In this document: positions 61,744 to 64,000 of the stretch, piece by piece
Numbering within the stretch: position 1 is the first letter of the stretch
Layout: each line of letters starts with the position of its first letter
DNA from: Crossaster papposus
Taxonomy: Eukaryota; Echinodermata; Asteroidea; Velatida; Solasteridae
Assembly (NCBI GenBank): GCA_037893245.1
Contig: JBAIAA010000605.1
Span: 1,926,501-1,990,500, forward strand
Direction: 5' to 3'
Length of the DNA: 64,000 nucleotides
The notes under the pieces: generated by a model
Database searches by the model: none
What the model saw: only the letters and a program-made list of their open reading frames with translations
Told to the model about the DNA's origin: nothing
Position numbers and translations under genes: made by a program

Positions 61744-62480
61744 GTGAGTAGAATGGAAACTGGAGCACTTGAGACAGGATAGTTAATTGACGAACCGATT
61801 TAAAAATGGTTTGGCCAAAAATACAAAAGTACACATTGCGGAACTCATTAAATGTTATTTGTAGTTTAAAAAACCTGCAGCGCTACGGAGCGTTTTTGTC
61901 GCAATGACTATGTCACGCAGCAATGTCGCATGCACGCTTGTCTAGACAAACACGTAATATATCGCGCGGTTTTTTTAAACAGCTTACAAGGAAAGCGAAA
62001 ACGTAATAATTACCTAGACTAGTTTTTGTGTACTGTTGTTGCTACTTTCACTGTTTTTGTATTCTTTGTTAGATATGTCATACAACTAGCAGTACTTACC
62101 TCGGTAATTTGTTGACGTCCATCTTAGCGAATCACTTCAGGCACTTGTGAAATTTATATGTGATATTTTAGTCATGCGATAAAATCTATTTTAATTTGAT
62201 TCCAAAAAGTCACACGATAAGTTGCAAAACATTGATGCATAAATGTAAACGAGCTCATTGGTTTGTGCGTAAACACGCAACAGTATGTGTAGATTGAGCT
62301 TAAATTAAATCAAAGTCCTTTTGGTAAGTTTGGCATGTGGGAATTTGTTTAGCATTGTATGAAATTCATTAATATTTGTTTTTTCCAAAATGTCACTACT
62401 GAATCAATAGGTTGATCTTTTAACATTTGCCATGGATGAAGGTTGACAAGAGGTTTTGTATGTTTGTTTGTTTGTCGTAG
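61744..62480 (+). other. Intron between exons 25 and 26
   Basis: AT-rich. A gcagcgctacggagcgt phrase near 61880 is palindromic. No gene seen. Confidence 0.5.
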
Positions 62481-62580
62481 GATTCTCTGGTAGAAGATTG
62501 CCGCGTCAGTGTGGATGTCCTCAAGAGACTGGCCATGAGAATGCCTCAGGAAGATCCAGTACTTACACAGCAGATTACAG
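62481..62580 (+). CDS. SYNE1: Nesprin exon 26, start of next spectrin repeat (last exon seen)
   Basis: The exon has 100 bases, phase 0 to 1, with acceptor tttgtcgtag and donor gtacat. It encodes DSLVEDCRVSVDVLKRLAMRMPQEDPVLTQQIT plus one base. It joins KEGY of exon 25, and the human order is YKGYMKLLGECSSSIDSVKRLEHKLKEEEESLPG as recalled in part (G-E-C, then S-VKRL). The remaining repeats and the KASH segment are beyond 64000. Confidence 0.9.
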
Positions 62581-62593
62581 GTACATGAAGGTC

Positions 62594-63742
62594 ATTTCAG
62601 GCCTCAACCTTTACAGCGGCCACCAGCGATGCCCCAGCGAATTGCCGTGAAGCCCCTTAAAAAAAACACGTACCTTACGGCCACTTGGCCGTCGTGCCCC
62701 TTTTCATTGATTCCATTATATTATGTAGTCGAAAGTGTTATTAAAAATAATATTAACGTTGTGAGCCATAGATCAAATTGTTTTGACGTACGTAGCGTAC
62801 GCTCTCCCGCGCACTAGTTTTCATAAATGCTGCTTGCGCCATGCATCGCGCAAGTACTTGCAGAAGAGAACGTGGCATGGCAACCATATCAAACGTAGTT
62901 GAGTTGTTTACTACTAAAAACACGGTACCAGACTACTCATGTATAATTCGCGATTAACGCAAAACAATATGGCGGACCAAGTCTGCACAGGCGCGGCGTG
63001 TACAGCTCGTCGCACCGAACAACATAGGGCACTAGCAGAGCGTCCTCTGTTGTTCGGTGCAACGAGCTGTGCACGCCTTCGCAGACTTGTTCCGCCATGA
63101 TGTTTTGCGTTTATCGCGAATATTTTTAATATTTGTTAGCGCAGATTTAGAGAAAAATTACAAGAGACGGAACCACGGAAAAGTCCTAATTATGGCGAAA
63201 TATCGATGCGCTATAATAAATGAACGTGCATGCCGAGTTTGAGACCGAATGATTTCCATGAAATCTGTGTTTTTTTGCACTGATGGACGCGGTGCCGGCC
63301 GGCCATAGACTGGGATAGGCATAAACATGCACGTTTACATAGGCGTTAGGGGGATTCGTTTTCAATTTTCATAATCATATTTACGTTTACATAGGCCAAT
63401 TATTTTCCTTTTTTTTGGGGGGTGGGGGGGGGTCGTTTTAATTTTTTATAATCATATTTATTTCTAAGAATATTTGTTTTTAGGAATTTTATATTCAAAA
63501 CTTCAAGGTTGAATTTTCTAAAACAGCGGATTTTGTTGAGCCTTGAGGTTTGGGTTTTTTTTGGGGGGGGGGGGAGACGGTTGACTCGGAGAGTTGGGGC
63601 GGTGGTGATCGGGGGCTGAACAAATAACAGTTTGAAAATGGCCTTGGTGCCCTTTAGGTTGGCCTTGGTGCCCCTTTCATTTTTGGAGCCTTTGAGGCCA
63701 AGTGGCCTTGACCCTCTGAAGCTTAAGGTTGAGGCCTGTCAT
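62594..63742 (+). mobile_element. Large foldback around a smaller one, next to exon 26 donor
   Basis: aggcctcaacctt at about 62599 pairs with aaggttgaggcct at about 63726. Inward, ggccacttggcc at about 62678 pairs with ggccaagtggcc at about 63698, and cgtgccccttttcat pairs with atgaaaggggcacc. The pairing is patchy, so the element is old or composite. It begins about 13 bases after the splice donor. Confidence 0.5.
62946..63122 (+). mobile_element. 177-bp foldback, inner layer
   Basis: attcgcgattaacgcaaaac on the left pairs with gttttgcgtttatcgcgaat on the right. Then atggcgga/tccgccat, caagtctgc/gcagacttg, cagctcgt/acgagctg and caccgaacaaca/tgttgttcggtg follow. The loop is about 25 bp. It is rich in CpG. 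Confidence 0.85.
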
Positions 63743-63822
63743 TTGTCCAAAAACAAAATGAGATACCAGTATTTGAAGGACAAAAATGTGCCCATCCACA
63801 TTATTCTTATTCCATACACATA

Positions 63823-64000
63823 TGTGACCCGCTCCTACGAAACCCGAAATAAGTCGCACAGGCTATTATTTTGAGATACAGCTCGTCAAAGTTAAAATGG
63901 GGTGAAAATTCAGGCGGACATAAATTTTTGTTTTCCGTTATTTTTTTATTCTTTAATATGTAAACTTTAACCCTCAGTTAGGTTAAACAAAATCAACTTT
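63823..64000 (+). repeat. MITE family 3, left end of a further copy
   Basis: TGTGACCCGCTCCTACGAAA matches the family 3 left terminus. The element runs out of the window, so the right end cannot be tested. The first part differs from the other copies beyond the terminus, so this may be a related subfamily. Confidence 0.55.

Overview
The window is invertebrate animal nuclear DNA from the middle of one very large, intron-rich gene on the + strand. I read 25 well-supported coding exons (5,743 coding bases with every junction in phase) plus two candidate small exons between positions 101 and 62580. They encode about 16 spectrin repeats and then an acidic, Ser-rich stretch. From my memory of human nesprin-1, the exons follow the C-terminal part of SYNE1 in order, with unmistakable blocks such as ETWRLWQKF, NKQYRRLARE, LTEMDLQLTN, EHFSES and TPTGPE. 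The gene is therefore a nesprin (outer nuclear membrane KASH protein). The 5' end with the actin-binding calponin-homology domains, and the 3' end with the last repeats and the KASH segment, lie outside the window.

The intron content (tRNA-headed SINEs, CR1/L2-type LINE pieces, many short inverted-repeat elements, a Gmr1-type LTR retrotransposon and frequent ACATGTACATG-like words) suggests a marine invertebrate deuterostome such as an echinoderm, hemichordate or lancelet. The species call is inference and weak.

Layout. 1-6.9 kb: exons 1-6, a 13-bp G/C-skewed minisatellite, a possible 21-nt microexon and two near-identical TTAA-flanked MITEs. 6.9-12.1 kb: a huge 29-bp minisatellite (about 97 + 21 units, with a 1,015-bp higher-order duplication) interrupted by a 620-bp LINE tail. 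12.1-15.4 kb: exons 7-9. 15.4-23.9 kb: a complete LTR retrotransposon (15887-23769, minus strand) inserted inside a SINE, with 1,550-bp LTRs, a 5-bp target duplication, one intact 4.7-kb Gag-Pol frame and the unusual order Gag-PR-IN-RT-RNase H. 23.9-32.9 kb: exons 10-17 between nested inverted-repeat elements, an 18-bp minisatellite and a 112-bp tandem array made from the 3' part of exon 16 with its splice donor. 32.9-48.7 kb: two very long introns holding MITEs, a LINE fragment, a SINE and a pair of crossing palindromes. 48.7-56 kb: exons 19-23 and a 5'-truncated LINE with an intact 589-codon reverse transcriptase frame. 56-64 kb: candidate exon 24, the disordered-linker exon, the last exon seen and further foldback elements.

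The host exons work as a single protein: spectrin repeats form the long rod that spaces the cytoskeleton from the nuclear envelope. Everything else is intronic and mostly mobile or tandem-repeat DNA. I saw no second host gene, no convincing functional tRNA gene, no CRISPR array and no bacterial-type operon.
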